Below are positions 5,867 through 13,306 of a stretch of 17,609 bases of DNA, piece by piece. This DNA comes from an uncultured Collinsella sp. (GTDB taxonomy: Bacteria; Actinomycetota; Coriobacteriia; Coriobacteriales; Coriobacteriaceae). Numbering within the stretch: position 1 is the first letter of the stretch; every line of letters starts with the position of its first letter. The translations under genes and the position numbers were made by a program. The stretch is from contig CAKTUC010000025.1 in assembly GCA_934617135.1 (NCBI GenBank), positions 1 through 17,609 of the forward strand. Reading direction: 5' to 3'. Below the pieces are notes generated by a model. The model worked only from the letters and a program-made list of their open reading frames with translations, had not been told where the DNA came from and ran no database searches.

Positions 5867-7050
5867 TCAGTCCCCTCCAGGATGCCAATCAGTTGTGCGT
5901 CGCGCCAGAGCTCGTCCATAATCTTGGGCCAAAAACTCTGAAAACGCAGGTAGCTTGCGGCGTTTTGGCGGGCATAGGTCTTCGCCTCGTCAATGCCATG
6001 GCGCCAGATGCGCAGATACCCTTCGTGCTCGCGGGTAAACATGCTGCGGACCATGGCGGTCTTGCGCACGCGGTCGTCGAGCTCGCGCGAGATCCACGGA
6101 CCCGGATAGGGCATGAGCGATGCCGCCGTAACGGGAATGAGCTCCTTTTGGTGCGCGGCGAACGTCAGCTTGGCCCGCTCGTAGTACCAGCGGTACACGT
6201 CCTGCATAAAGCGCGGCGAGCGCTTCTCGGACTCGGGCGGCAGGTGGCGCACGGTCCACTCGTTATCGAACCACACGTCGTAGCCAAACATGCGCATGTT
6301 AAACAGGTAGTCCAGGTCCTCACCGCGGGTGATAAACGGATCGAAGGCCACGCGCGTAAAGGCGCGGGCGTGCAGGGCCATCAGGCCGCCGCACACGTAG
6401 TTGGAGCGCGAGATACGGGTGCCCGAAAGCGCCTTTTTCATCCAGCGATTAAACTCGATACGCTTGGTCCACCAGCGATGGCAAATGCCCACCTTGTCCG
6501 TGGGAGCCAGCGGCGACCCGTCACGATCATAGAAGTACCCGCTCTTGACCAAGATCGGCAGGCCCTGACGCGTCTGCTGGCCCAGTGCATAGGTCGCGCG
6601 CTTCATAAAGTCGGCATCGATGACGGTCTCGTCATCATCCAAAAAGACAACCGCGTCGTGCCCCAGCACCGCCGCGCAGGCAAGACCCATGTTGCGGATG
6701 GCACCGTAGCCGCGCAGGCTCACGCACTCGCCCGAACCCTTGGGCGCGATCTGCGCCACGCGGTCGGCAACACGCGAAGCCTGAGTATTGGTGACGACGG
6801 TGACCTTAAGTGTGGGGTGTGCGTTGACGATTTCGTGCACGCGACGGGATACGTCGGCCGTGGCGGAAACCGGACAGACCACCAAAAGGATGATGCGCGG
6901 AATGTCGCGCACCTGCTCGAGCGAAGTCAGGCAGCGATCGAGTTCCGGATTGGCGGCGTTGAGCGACGTCGAGTGGTCGTAGGTGCCGGGAGCGTTTGTA
7001 TGGGTATCATCGCCCGCCCAATATGTTGGGATCACGACCGTGGCGTTCAT
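5863..7050 (-). CDS. GT2-like glycosyltransferase
   Basis: A 395-residue cytoplasmic glycosyltransferase of the GT-A fold. It starts with the family-typical MNATVVIPTYW. Further motifs are RNMG near residue 119, the metal and nucleotide-sugar binding FLDDDE at 136-141, and TRGEDLDY at 241-248, which fits the acceptor/catalytic acidic motif. No membrane segment is evident, and the C-terminal third is helical and rich in Arg and Trp. The ATG at 7050 has a GGAGGGT site; a longer in-frame form reaching 7095 would run through the terminator hairpin and is rejected. Its stop overlaps the start of kinase gene 1 (ATGA). The operon suggests that a surface glycan or glycolipid synthesis step is made together with a sensor system, but donor and acceptor cannot be inferred. 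An intrinsic terminator lies directly before its ribosome site. Confidence 0.88.
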   Translation of the reverse strand: MNATVVIPTYWAGDDTHTNAPGTYDHSTSLNAANPELDRCLTSLEQVRDIPRIILLVVCPVSATADVSRRVHEIVNAHPTLKVTVVTNTQASRVADRVAQIAPKGSGECVSLRGYGAIRNMGLACAAVLGHDAVVFLDDDETVIDADFMKRATYALGQQTRQGLPILVKSGYFYDRDGSPLAPTDKVGICHRWWTKRIEFNRWMKKALSGTRISRSNYVCGGLMALHARAFTRVAFDPFITRGEDLDYLFNMRMFGYDVWFDNEWTVRHLPPESEKRSPRFMQDVYRWYYERAKLTFAAHQKELIPVTAASLMPYPGPWISRELDDRVRKTAMVRSMFTREHEGYLRIWRHGIDEAKTYARQNAASYLRFQSFWPKIMDELWRDAQLIGILEGTE

Positions 7051-7072
7051 ACCTTTACCCTCCTTGCAACAC

Positions 7073-7108
7073 AAAAACGGGGCGCCGCCAAACACAGGCG
7101 ACGCCCCG
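7073..7108 (-). terminator. Attenuator-like intrinsic terminator abutting the glycosyltransferase RBS
   Basis: A 12-bp stem (7078-7089 with 7097-7108, one G-U position) is followed on the minus strand by five T residues (7073-7077). The glycosyltransferase ribosome site begins only about 9 bp later, so no promoter fits between. Transcription of the glycosyltransferase-kinase-regulator operon must therefore start upstream of this terminator and read through it, or the operon is expressed by read-through from the MFS gene. Confidence 0.8.
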
Positions 7109-7137
7109 CGACCTAGCTGGTTCCATCATACCCACTT

Positions 7138-7225
7138 GGGCTAAACATTGTTCGGAAGTCAGAATGATTTATGCGGCTACTTCCAAAAGAGTACTGCGGA
7201 TAGGCACAATTGCTGTACTGAGCCC
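7138..7225 (-). ncRNA. Candidate structured RNA (three-way junction) between MFS and glycosyltransferase genes
   Basis: Read on the minus strand, GGGCU (7225-7221) pairs with AGCCC (7142-7138) and encloses two hairpins. The first is AGUAC-U-GC with GC-U-GUACU (7219-7212 with 7197-7190), symmetric around a U-U mismatch. The second is GGAAGU with ACUUCC (7184-7179 with 7159-7154). The segment starts 8 nt past the MFS stop codon and is followed about 30 nt later by the terminator next to the glycosyltransferase RBS. This is the order expected of a riboswitch-like or protein-responsive leader, but it could also be a small RNA or an MFS 3' untranslated region. The helices are short, and conservation is not demonstrated. 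Confidence 0.35.
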
Positions 7226-7232
7226 GGTTGCC

Positions 7233-8483
7233 TTACGCCGCCGCCTGAGCCATGCGGGACAGACGGACCAGCAGCACAAAGCCAACAACCAGCAGAACGC
7301 CAATAGAAAGGACACCCAGCGATGGGTTGCCGGTCAGCGAGGTGACAACCGACACCAGGAAGGTGCCCATAACGCTTGCGTAACGGCCAAAGATATCGAA
7401 GAAGCCGTAGTACTCGTTGGACTTTTCCTTGGGAATGATGCGGCCAAAATAGCTGCGGCTGAGCGCCTGCACGCCACCCTGGAACAGGCCGACCAAAATG
7501 GCGAGCACCCAGAACTCAAAGGCAGTCTTTAAGAAAAACGCGGCAAAGAGCACAATGCCCATGTAGGCGGCGACGGCCACCAAGATCATATTGAGTGTGC
7601 CCACGCGACCGGCGAGCTTGCCGTAGATGATGGCGGACGGGAAGGCCACAAACTGCGTAACGAGCAGAGCCAGCACCAGCTGGGTCGAGTCGATACCCAG
7701 AGCCGATCCGTAGCTGGTTGCCATAGAAATGACCGTGTGCACACCGTCGATGTAGAAGAAGAACGCAATCATGTAGACCAGCACGGTCTTGTTGTGGGCG
7801 ATCTCGCGCATGGTGTGTCCGACCTCGGAGAACACGCCGCCCACGATGTGGCCGATGGTGTCCTGGGGACCGCGCTCGCGACCGTACTTTTGCTTATAGG
7901 TGCGAATGAGCGGCATGGTAAAGATGAGCCACCAGGCACCGGTGATGATAAACGACAGACGCGTTGCCAGCATGGTGGGGACGCCAAGAGCGGGGCCACC
8001 CATGATAAGCGCCAGGCAGATGATGAACGGCACGGTGGAACCGATGTAGCCCCAGGCATAGCCCGAGCTGGACACGGCGTCCATGCGCTCGTCGGTGGTA
8101 ATGTCGGGCAGCATGGCGTCGTAGAACGTCATAGAAGAGTTAAGGCCGATGGTGCACAGCACGTACACGGTCAAAAATGCCATGGCGGACATTGGGATAG
8201 CCTGCGCCAGGCAAAGGACCAGGCCCGTGAGGAAGAAGCCCAAGAAGAACTTGATCTTGTTGCCGGCGTAATCGGCAAGCGCGCCCAGAATGGGCATGAG
8301 CATGGCAATGACTAGCGAGGCAATCGTCTGCGCGTTGCCCCAAGCGACCACCAGGTCTGCCGAGGAAGCACCGGTATTGATGGCGTTAAAGTAGATGGGC
8401 ACCACCGAGGTATTGAGCAGCACGAGGGCCGAGTTGCCCACATCGTACATAACCCAGTTACGCTCGAGCTTGGTGTATTTCAT
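7233..8483 (-). CDS. UMF1-type MFS transporter
   Basis: A 416-residue inner-membrane protein with about 12 hydrophobic segments. It begins WVMYDVGNSA, a strong signature of the UMF1 (Atg22-like) branch of the major facilitator superfamily. The cytoplasmic loop after the second segment reads GALADYAGNK, the MFS motif A region, and EYYGFFDIFGR near residue 370 is also typical of the branch. A central cytoplasmic loop (about 195-230) separates the two six-helix halves. The substrate is unknown; the group is annotated loosely as effluxers. The ATG at 8483 has a GAAGGGG site 8 bases upstream. The phospholipase-like gene ends 101 bp upstream with no visible terminator, so co-transcription is possible. 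Downstream lie the structured spacer and attenuator before the glycosyltransferase. Confidence 0.9.
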   Translation of the reverse strand: MKYTKLERNWVMYDVGNSALVLLNTSVVPIYFNAINTGASSADLVVAWGNAQTIASLVIAMLMPILGALADYAGNKIKFFLGFFLTGLVLCLAQAIPMSAMAFLTVYVLCTIGLNSSMTFYDAMLPDITTDERMDAVSSSGYAWGYIGSTVPFIICLALIMGGPALGVPTMLATRLSFIITGAWWLIFTMPLIRTYKQKYGRERGPQDTIGHIVGGVFSEVGHTMREIAHNKTVLVYMIAFFFYIDGVHTVISMATSYGSALGIDSTQLVLALLVTQFVAFPSAIIYGKLAGRVGTLNMILVAVAAYMGIVLFAAFFLKTAFEFWVLAILVGLFQGGVQALSRSYFGRIIPKEKSNEYYGFFDIFGRYASVMGTFLVSVVTSLTGNPSLGVLSIGVLLVVGFVLLVRLSRMAQAAA

Positions 8484-8584
8484 GGACAGGGCCCCTTCGT
8501 ATTCGCCCGATATGCAGTTAGTTCATCGTACCCCAATTGTCCAGAGGCGCCGGTAAGGATTCGGCAAAGGGGCACGCACGAGCC

Positions 8585-9529
8585 CTACTCCTCGCGGTCG
8601 AACTCTTCGTCGGCGCCGAGCACGCGACCGCTGTAATTGACGTGGTTGGTCACGGCTTCCATATCGCCGGTCTCGATAAAGCGGGCGACCGTGCACTCGT
8701 AATCGACCAGCGCGCGGTCAAAGACCTCGGGGAAACTCTCGGTCGAGACTTCATCAGTAAAGGGGTTCTTCCATGCCAAGTGGTCCAGGTTGCCGGTACG
8801 CTCGGGCAGCTCGGTCGTCACGCGGTGCGCAAGGCCGTCGAGCAGCGAATAATCGTGCACCAAGCCCTCGAGCAGGGCAATCGCGCGCGTCTTGGCCGAA
8901 CCGGCCGGCTCGATAGTGCGGTAGAGCAGCCGCATGTCGGCTACGGCGCCGGCGTACTCCCCCGCCGGGATGTCGATACCGTACACGCGCCCGGCGACGT
9001 AACTCATCAGCACGCCGGCAACGCGATTGATGCGGTCGGTAGTGACGATCTCGCCCGCCGGCGGATAATCCTCGACCGTTGCCCCATCGCGCTTGAGCTG
9101 CAGCATCAGCACGTCCAAGTCGCTTTCGAGCACGGCATGAACTTGACTGCCCGAAGCCTCGAGCTCGGGATCGGACTCGACAATGCCAAACTGCTGCTCG
9201 TAGACAAAGGGGTGGGCATTGCGATCGAGCACATAGTGAGACAGCAGGCCCAGCGCAAAGGCGCGACCCAGATTGGCATCGCGCGGCTGCAGGTGCGACA
9301 CGCCGTCGCGCAGGCACGAGAACTGGCGCGACATGCGCGAGCGGTGCATGACCTGAGCAAGCGACATACAGTCGGAAATGCGCGGCGTGAGCATGTGGAA
9401 GAAGAACGGGTCGGGACCTTGGTTTCCCAGGATAAAGGCGATGCGCTCCTCGTCGGACGTAATAACGCCCTGCGGAAGACGGTCGATGCTTTCCTCGCCA
9501 AACAGATGATGCGTAATGAGCGCGGGCAT
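8585..9529 (-). CDS. Zinc-dependent phospholipase C family protein
   Basis: A 314-residue protein with the features of the Zn_dep_PLPC family. Histidines 7-8 follow the start (MPALITHH), GNQGPDPFFFH occupies residues 35-45, and the helix SHYVLDRNAHP at 97-107 supplies H98, D102 and H106 as probable metal ligands. Classical bacterial phospholipases C are secreted, but here no signal peptide or membrane segment is visible, so the protein is probably cytoplasmic. Such intracellular relatives are widespread in Firmicutes and Coriobacteria and mostly lack assigned function. The ATG at 9529 has GAAAGG 6 bases upstream. Regulator 2 ends 92 bp upstream with no terminator seen, so the gene may belong to the kinase 2/regulator 2 transcript. 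Family assignment is good; a phospholipase activity is not proven. Confidence 0.85.
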   Translation of the reverse strand: MPALITHHLFGEESIDRLPQGVITSDEERIAFILGNQGPDPFFFHMLTPRISDCMSLAQVMHRSRMSRQFSCLRDGVSHLQPRDANLGRAFALGLLSHYVLDRNAHPFVYEQQFGIVESDPELEASGSQVHAVLESDLDVLMLQLKRDGATVEDYPPAGEIVTTDRINRVAGVLMSYVAGRVYGIDIPAGEYAGAVADMRLLYRTIEPAGSAKTRAIALLEGLVHDYSLLDGLAHRVTTELPERTGNLDHLAWKNPFTDEVSTESFPEVFDRALVDYECTVARFIETGDMEAVTNHVNYSGRVLGADEEFDREE

Positions 9530-9561
9530 AATGATCCTTTCGATTTCATTCGATGCAATCC

Positions 9562-9588
9562 ATTATGCCCACCGCGCGCCCATGCCAA
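9562..9588 (-). promoter_or_regulatory. Weak candidate promoter for the phospholipase-like gene
   Basis: On the minus strand TTGGCA (9583-9588) and CATAAT (9562-9567) each match consensus at five of six positions, but the spacer is only 15 bp. It would give a short leader of about 25 nt. Confidence 0.25.
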
Positions 9589-9621
9589 ACCCACGGCGGT
9601 AAACGACGGCACGCAAGCCTC

Positions 9622-10356
9622 TTACGCAAGTCCCAGGTGCGCCTTAACCTCGGCAGCGCGACGACGCGACACGGGCACCGTCGAGCTCACACGGTCGAGC
9701 CTGAGCTCCATCAGGCCCGTGGAGCCAATCTCGACATTGTGCACGTCTTCCAAATTGACCAGATAGCTGCGGTGGACACGGATAAAGCCCTCGGAGGCCA
9801 AGCGACGCTCGAGCGAGGAAATCGACTCATTGATCAGATACGTCCCCTCGGCACAGACCGCATTGCAAAAGTCGGCACGCGCCTCAAAGTAGCAGACATC
9901 CGCCACGGGAATGAACACCTTTTTGCCCCCGCGATCCACCGTCAGGCGCAAGGGCTGGCGCGGAGCATGGACGACACGGCGAGCACCCAGGGCAGTCTCA
10001 ATCTTGTCGAGCGCCTTTGACAAGCGGGCATCCTCGACCGGTTTGACGACGTAATCGACAGCGTCGAGGTTGTAGGCATCGGCCGCATACTCGGCAAATG
10101 CCGTCACAAACACCACGACCGGCGGCGTCTTTAGGTTCTGCAGCGTCTCGGCAAGCTCAATTCCCGAGCGACCGGGCATGGTAATGTCTAAAAACAGCAC
10201 GTCGGGCTTGTTCGACAGAATTGACTCCACGGCTTCGGTGACATTGCCCGCCTCGGCAATCTGACCCACACGCGTATCCTTTTCCAACAGATAGCGTAGC
10301 TCAGCCCTAATTGGAGGCTCGTCATCGACCACCAGGATGTTCCAGCCTTCGGACAT
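9622..10356 (-). CDS. LytTR-family response regulator 2
   Basis: A 244-residue LytR/AlgR-type regulator. The receiver domain (about 5-120) has D11/D12, phosphoacceptor D57 in LFLDITMPG, T85 and K105 (VKP). The LytTR DNA-binding domain (about 138-240) includes FIRVHRSYLVN and ends in a PVSRRRAAEVK segment that closely matches regulator 1. The two regulators share long identical stretches (for example LDAVDY and FVTA), so they are paralogues. The ATG at 10356 has a GAGGGG site 8 bases upstream. Kinase gene 2 ends 38 bp upstream, so the pair is one operon, perhaps continuing into the phospholipase-like gene. Target promoters cannot be identified here. Confidence 0.95.
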   Translation of the reverse strand: MSEGWNILVVDDEPPIRAELRYLLEKDTRVGQIAEAGNVTEAVESILSNKPDVLFLDITMPGRSGIELAETLQNLKTPPVVVFVTAFAEYAADAYNLDAVDYVVKPVEDARLSKALDKIETALGARRVVHAPRQPLRLTVDRGGKKVFIPVADVCYFEARADFCNAVCAEGTYLINESISSLERRLASEGFIRVHRSYLVNLEDVHNVEIGSTGLMELRLDRVSSTVPVSRRRAAEVKAHLGLA

Positions 10357-10394
10357 ATGCGCTTCCCCTCTTTTTCTCTCAATCCAACCGCGTG

Positions 10395-11786
10395 CTACAC
10401 CGTTAGCGGCGCCGGCTCATGCGGCTCGCCGTTCAACTCAACGATGACCTGCGTTCCCACACCCTCCTGAGACTTCACGCGCATGCCAGAATCTTCTCCG
10501 TAAAAGAAATGGATGCGCTGAAGCACGTTGAAGAGCGCCAGGCCGCAACCTCGCTTGATGGAGCCGTCGGCGGTAATGCTCTCGGGCTCCTCTCGGCGAT
10601 GCTGCTCAAACAGATGCGCGCAGACCTCTTCGCTCATACCGATGCCGTCGTCTTCGACGATGATCTCCAAACCGTCATCGGTCTCGAAAGCCCTTACATG
10701 AATAGAAAGCGGCTCGGTCTCGCGCTGCGCATGCTTGATGCAGTTTTCGAGCAGCGGCTGCAAGATAAACGGCGGTACCAGGCTGTCGCGCACCTCAAAG
10801 TCGATGTCGACCGAAACGCGCAGACGGCCGTCGCCATACCGGGCCTGCATAAGATTGATATAACGAGTGCCCTGTTCCACCTCGTGCTCGAGCGTGGTGA
10901 GCGTATCGGAGTCAGAAAGCGTCTGACGATAGTAATTGGAAAAATCGATGAGCAGCGATCGCGCCTTGTCGGGCTCGGTTCTAACGAGCGACACGATCGT
11001 GCTAATGGTGTTGAACAGAAAATGCGGGTCGACCTGCGACTGCAGGGCGCGAAGCTCAACACGGGCCGTGAGCTCGTCCTGGCGCTCGAGCTCAAAGCTG
11101 GCAAGCTGCGTGGAGATGAGATCGGCAAAACCCGAGGCAAGGGCCGTCTGGCGCATATCGATACTGCTCAGGCGGGGATAATACAGCTCGAGCGTGCCCA
11201 CGCAATGCCCGCGCACGGTCAGCGGCGCGACAATGCCGGCACGCAGGCGGGGAAAATAGCCGCCCGTCTCATTGGAGGCGTCACGCGAAAATACACTCTG
11301 TTCGCCGGACTCGATCACGTTGAGTGTGGTCTTGAGCACGACCGGGGTGCCGGCGGGACACTTTGTCGAATCCTCGCCCCAGCTTGCCAACACCTGCTTG
11401 CCGTCGGTAAAGCAGATGGCCGACGCGATGGTCTCGGACAGGATAATTTTAGAGGCACCCAGTGCCGCTTCGGGCGTAAGGCCGCGCGACGTGTAGGCGA
11501 ATATTTTTGATGCGATGGCAAGCGTACGGTCGGTTGCGCTCGATGTGAGGTCGTCGGGGACCACAAAGACATACGAGAAAAAGAAGCACAGCATGACCAG
11601 GCCGGCAATGACGACAACGCCCGGAACGGGATTGGGATTATCGGTTAAATCCCAGATAAGCAGCAGGATAAGCGCCGGAACGACAACACCGAGCAGGATG
11701 GCCTGGACCACATGCTGGGCCGTACGAAAGACCTTGGTAGAGTTGTAGCTCTTGCCCAGAATCAGCCTGTTTAAATCCACCGTCAT
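10395..11786 (-). CDS. LytS-like sensor histidine kinase 2
   Basis: A 463-residue membrane kinase with the same plan as kinase 1: two membrane segments (about 27-47 and 55-77), a GAF-like sensor region (about 90-230), His_kinase with H255, and HATPase with N348 (PLLENCIKH) and G1 box DDGIGM (379-384). Both kinases share ALASGFA and ISTQLA/LSTQLA just before the coiled region leading to the phosphoacceptor. The phosphoacceptor motif reads DPHFLFN where the family usually has NPHFLFN. The annotated ATG at 11786 directly follows AAAAGGGG with no spacer; the GTG two codons in (11780) has a 6-base spacing and may be the real start. It is followed by regulator 2. The upstream gap to the amidohydrolase is 111 bp and contains a terminator. 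Confidence 0.94.
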   Translation of the reverse strand: MTVDLNRLILGKSYNSTKVFRTAQHVVQAILLGVVVPALILLLIWDLTDNPNPVPGVVVIAGLVMLCFFFSYVFVVPDDLTSSATDRTLAIASKIFAYTSRGLTPEAALGASKIILSETIASAICFTDGKQVLASWGEDSTKCPAGTPVVLKTTLNVIESGEQSVFSRDASNETGGYFPRLRAGIVAPLTVRGHCVGTLELYYPRLSSIDMRQTALASGFADLISTQLASFELERQDELTARVELRALQSQVDPHFLFNTISTIVSLVRTEPDKARSLLIDFSNYYRQTLSDSDTLTTLEHEVEQGTRYINLMQARYGDGRLRVSVDIDFEVRDSLVPPFILQPLLENCIKHAQRETEPLSIHVRAFETDDGLEIIVEDDGIGMSEEVCAHLFEQHRREEPESITADGSIKRGCGLALFNVLQRIHFFYGEDSGMRVKSQEGVGTQVIVELNGEPHEPAPLTV

Positions 11787-11811
11787 CCCCTTTTATCTAT
11801 CGCACCCATAG

Positions 11812-11838
11812 CAATAAAGAGGGCCGCAAGCGACCCTC
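11812..11838 (-). terminator. Terminator of the amidohydrolase gene
   Basis: The stem gagggccgc (11819-11827) pairs with gcgaccctc (11830-11838), with one G-U position and the innermost bases open as loop. On the minus strand a CTTTATT tail follows. It separates the permease-amidohydrolase unit from kinase 2, leaving only about 30 bp for a separate kinase promoter. Confidence 0.6.
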
Positions 11839-11897
11839 TCCATTGCATTATGCAATCAAATACTGTGTTTTACATCCAGTCGTCGATGAACGGTAGT

Positions 11898-13175
11898 TTA
11901 GGCGCTGTATTTGTTGGCCTCGCCAAAGGTGCCAGCCTCGACGATCCAGCCGTCCTTCATGATAACGTCCATGTTGTCGGTGTTGAGCACGTGGATGTCG
12001 GCGGCGACGTCACCGTTGACGACCAGCAGGTCGGCGCACTTGCCAGCCTCGATGGAACCGGTCTCGTCCTCGATGTGGCACATCTTGGCACCGTTGAGGG
12101 TGGCGCAGGTGATGGTCTCGACCGGGGTGAAGCCGATCTTGTCGACGAACTCGTACATCTCCTCGATGGAGCAGGTGCCGTACGGGGTGACGAAGGAGAA
12201 GGAGTCGGAGCCGATCGTCATGACGACGCCGCGCTTCTTGGCCTCGCGCAGGCAGTCGTAGTTGCGCTGCAGCTCCTTCTCGACCAGAGTGCCCTCGTAC
12301 TTGTCGTGCAGCTCGGGGACGTAAACGGGCGGATAGGTGGCGTACCAGGTGGGCAGGAAGGCGATCGTCGGGGTGAAGAAGGTGCCCTGCTCGGCCATGA
12401 GATCCATGGTGCGCTCATCGATATCGAAGCCGTGGATCAGCTGCTCGCAGCCAAAGCGGACGGAATCGTAGGCGGCGGCGTGGTTGTTGTAGCAGTGGCT
12501 CCACACGGGGATGCCGACCATCTTTGCCTCTTCGACCACAGCCTGGATCTCCTCGGAGCAATAGTGCTGGTCGCGACCGGAGTCCCAGCGCCAGATGCCA
12601 CCACCGGTAGCCCAGATCTTGATGGCATCGGGATTCTCGCGCAGGCGACGACGGACGGCCTTGCGCAGATCCCAAGGACCATCGACCTGGTCGCCCCAGG
12701 GGTGGGATTCCTTGTTGAGCTCCTGGGTGCAATGGTGGGAGTCACCGTGGCCGGCAACGCGGCAGAAGCCGAGGCCGGTGGCCAGAACGCGCGGGCCCTT
12801 AAAGACGCCCTTGTCGATGCAGTCACGGATCTGGATACCAAAGCGGCCAATCTCGCAGACGGTGGTAAGGCCGTGGGTGAGGCAGTCATAGGCCTGCTTG
12901 ACGGCGACGGCCTGCTTCTCGAGGAGCGGCTGCATGACCCAATCGGTGTCATCGTCGGTCAGGTTGCCCGAGAAGTGCAGGTGGGTGTCGATCAGGCCGG
13001 GAAGGACGGTCTTGCCGGCGGCGTCGATAACCTCAACGCCCTCGGGAAGGTCCTGCATAGCGCCGGCGTACTCGATCTTGCCGTTGTCGTCGACGAGAAC
13101 GAGGGAGTTCTCGACCGGCTCGGCACCGGTACCGTCGATGAGCTTGCCGCCAACGATTGCATACTTAGTGGACAT
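11898..13175 (-). CDS. Metal-dependent amidohydrolase (prolidase/imidazolonepropionase-like)
   Basis: A 425-residue cytoplasmic hydrolase with a TIM-barrel amidohydrolase domain and a small beta-sandwich made from both ends. Metal and catalytic residues appear in order: H65-x-H67 in DTHLHF, K186 (likely carboxylated) in IKIWATGG, H227 in WSHCYNN, H248 in IHGFD and D324 in IGSDSF. This pattern fits the binuclear group that includes Xaa-Pro or Xaa-Arg dipeptidases and imidazolonepropionase-like enzymes. The residues near 190-210 (GGIWRWDSGRDQHY) and the C/H-rich patch at 138-150 are unusual and may shape the substrate pocket. The ATG at 13175 has a very strong AAGGAGG site. The permease gene ends 131 bp upstream, so transport plus hydrolysis of one compound is likely. 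The exact substrate is unknown. Confidence 0.9.
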   Translation of the reverse strand: MSTKYAIVGGKLIDGTGAEPVENSLVLVDDNGKIEYAGAMQDLPEGVEVIDAAGKTVLPGLIDTHLHFSGNLTDDDTDWVMQPLLEKQAVAVKQAYDCLTHGLTTVCEIGRFGIQIRDCIDKGVFKGPRVLATGLGFCRVAGHGDSHHCTQELNKESHPWGDQVDGPWDLRKAVRRRLRENPDAIKIWATGGGIWRWDSGRDQHYCSEEIQAVVEEAKMVGIPVWSHCYNNHAAAYDSVRFGCEQLIHGFDIDERTMDLMAEQGTFFTPTIAFLPTWYATYPPVYVPELHDKYEGTLVEKELQRNYDCLREAKKRGVVMTIGSDSFSFVTPYGTCSIEEMYEFVDKIGFTPVETITCATLNGAKMCHIEDETGSIEAGKCADLLVVNGDVAADIHVLNTDNMDVIMKDGWIVEAGTFGEANKYSA

Positions 13176-13205
13176 GGTTCCTCCTTATGGATCCATATAG
13201 TGGGC

Positions 13206-13286
13206 GAGGCCGTGTTGGGTTAAGGCCTCACAAAGCTACCCAAGTGGTGCCGGGTTCGGTGCGCGGGAGAGAAGATTCCGCGCACC
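13206..13286 (-). other. Two hairpins between permease and amidohydrolase genes
   Basis: ggtgcgcgg (13258-13266) pairs with ccgcgcacc (13278-13286), and gaggcc (13206-13211) pairs with ggcctc (13224-13229). Neither is followed by a T-run on the minus strand, so they look like processing or stability elements and not full terminators. This agrees with partial read-through from permease to amidohydrolase. Confidence 0.45.
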
Positions 13287-13306
13287 CGATCCGCCCCGGC
13301 TAGGCG

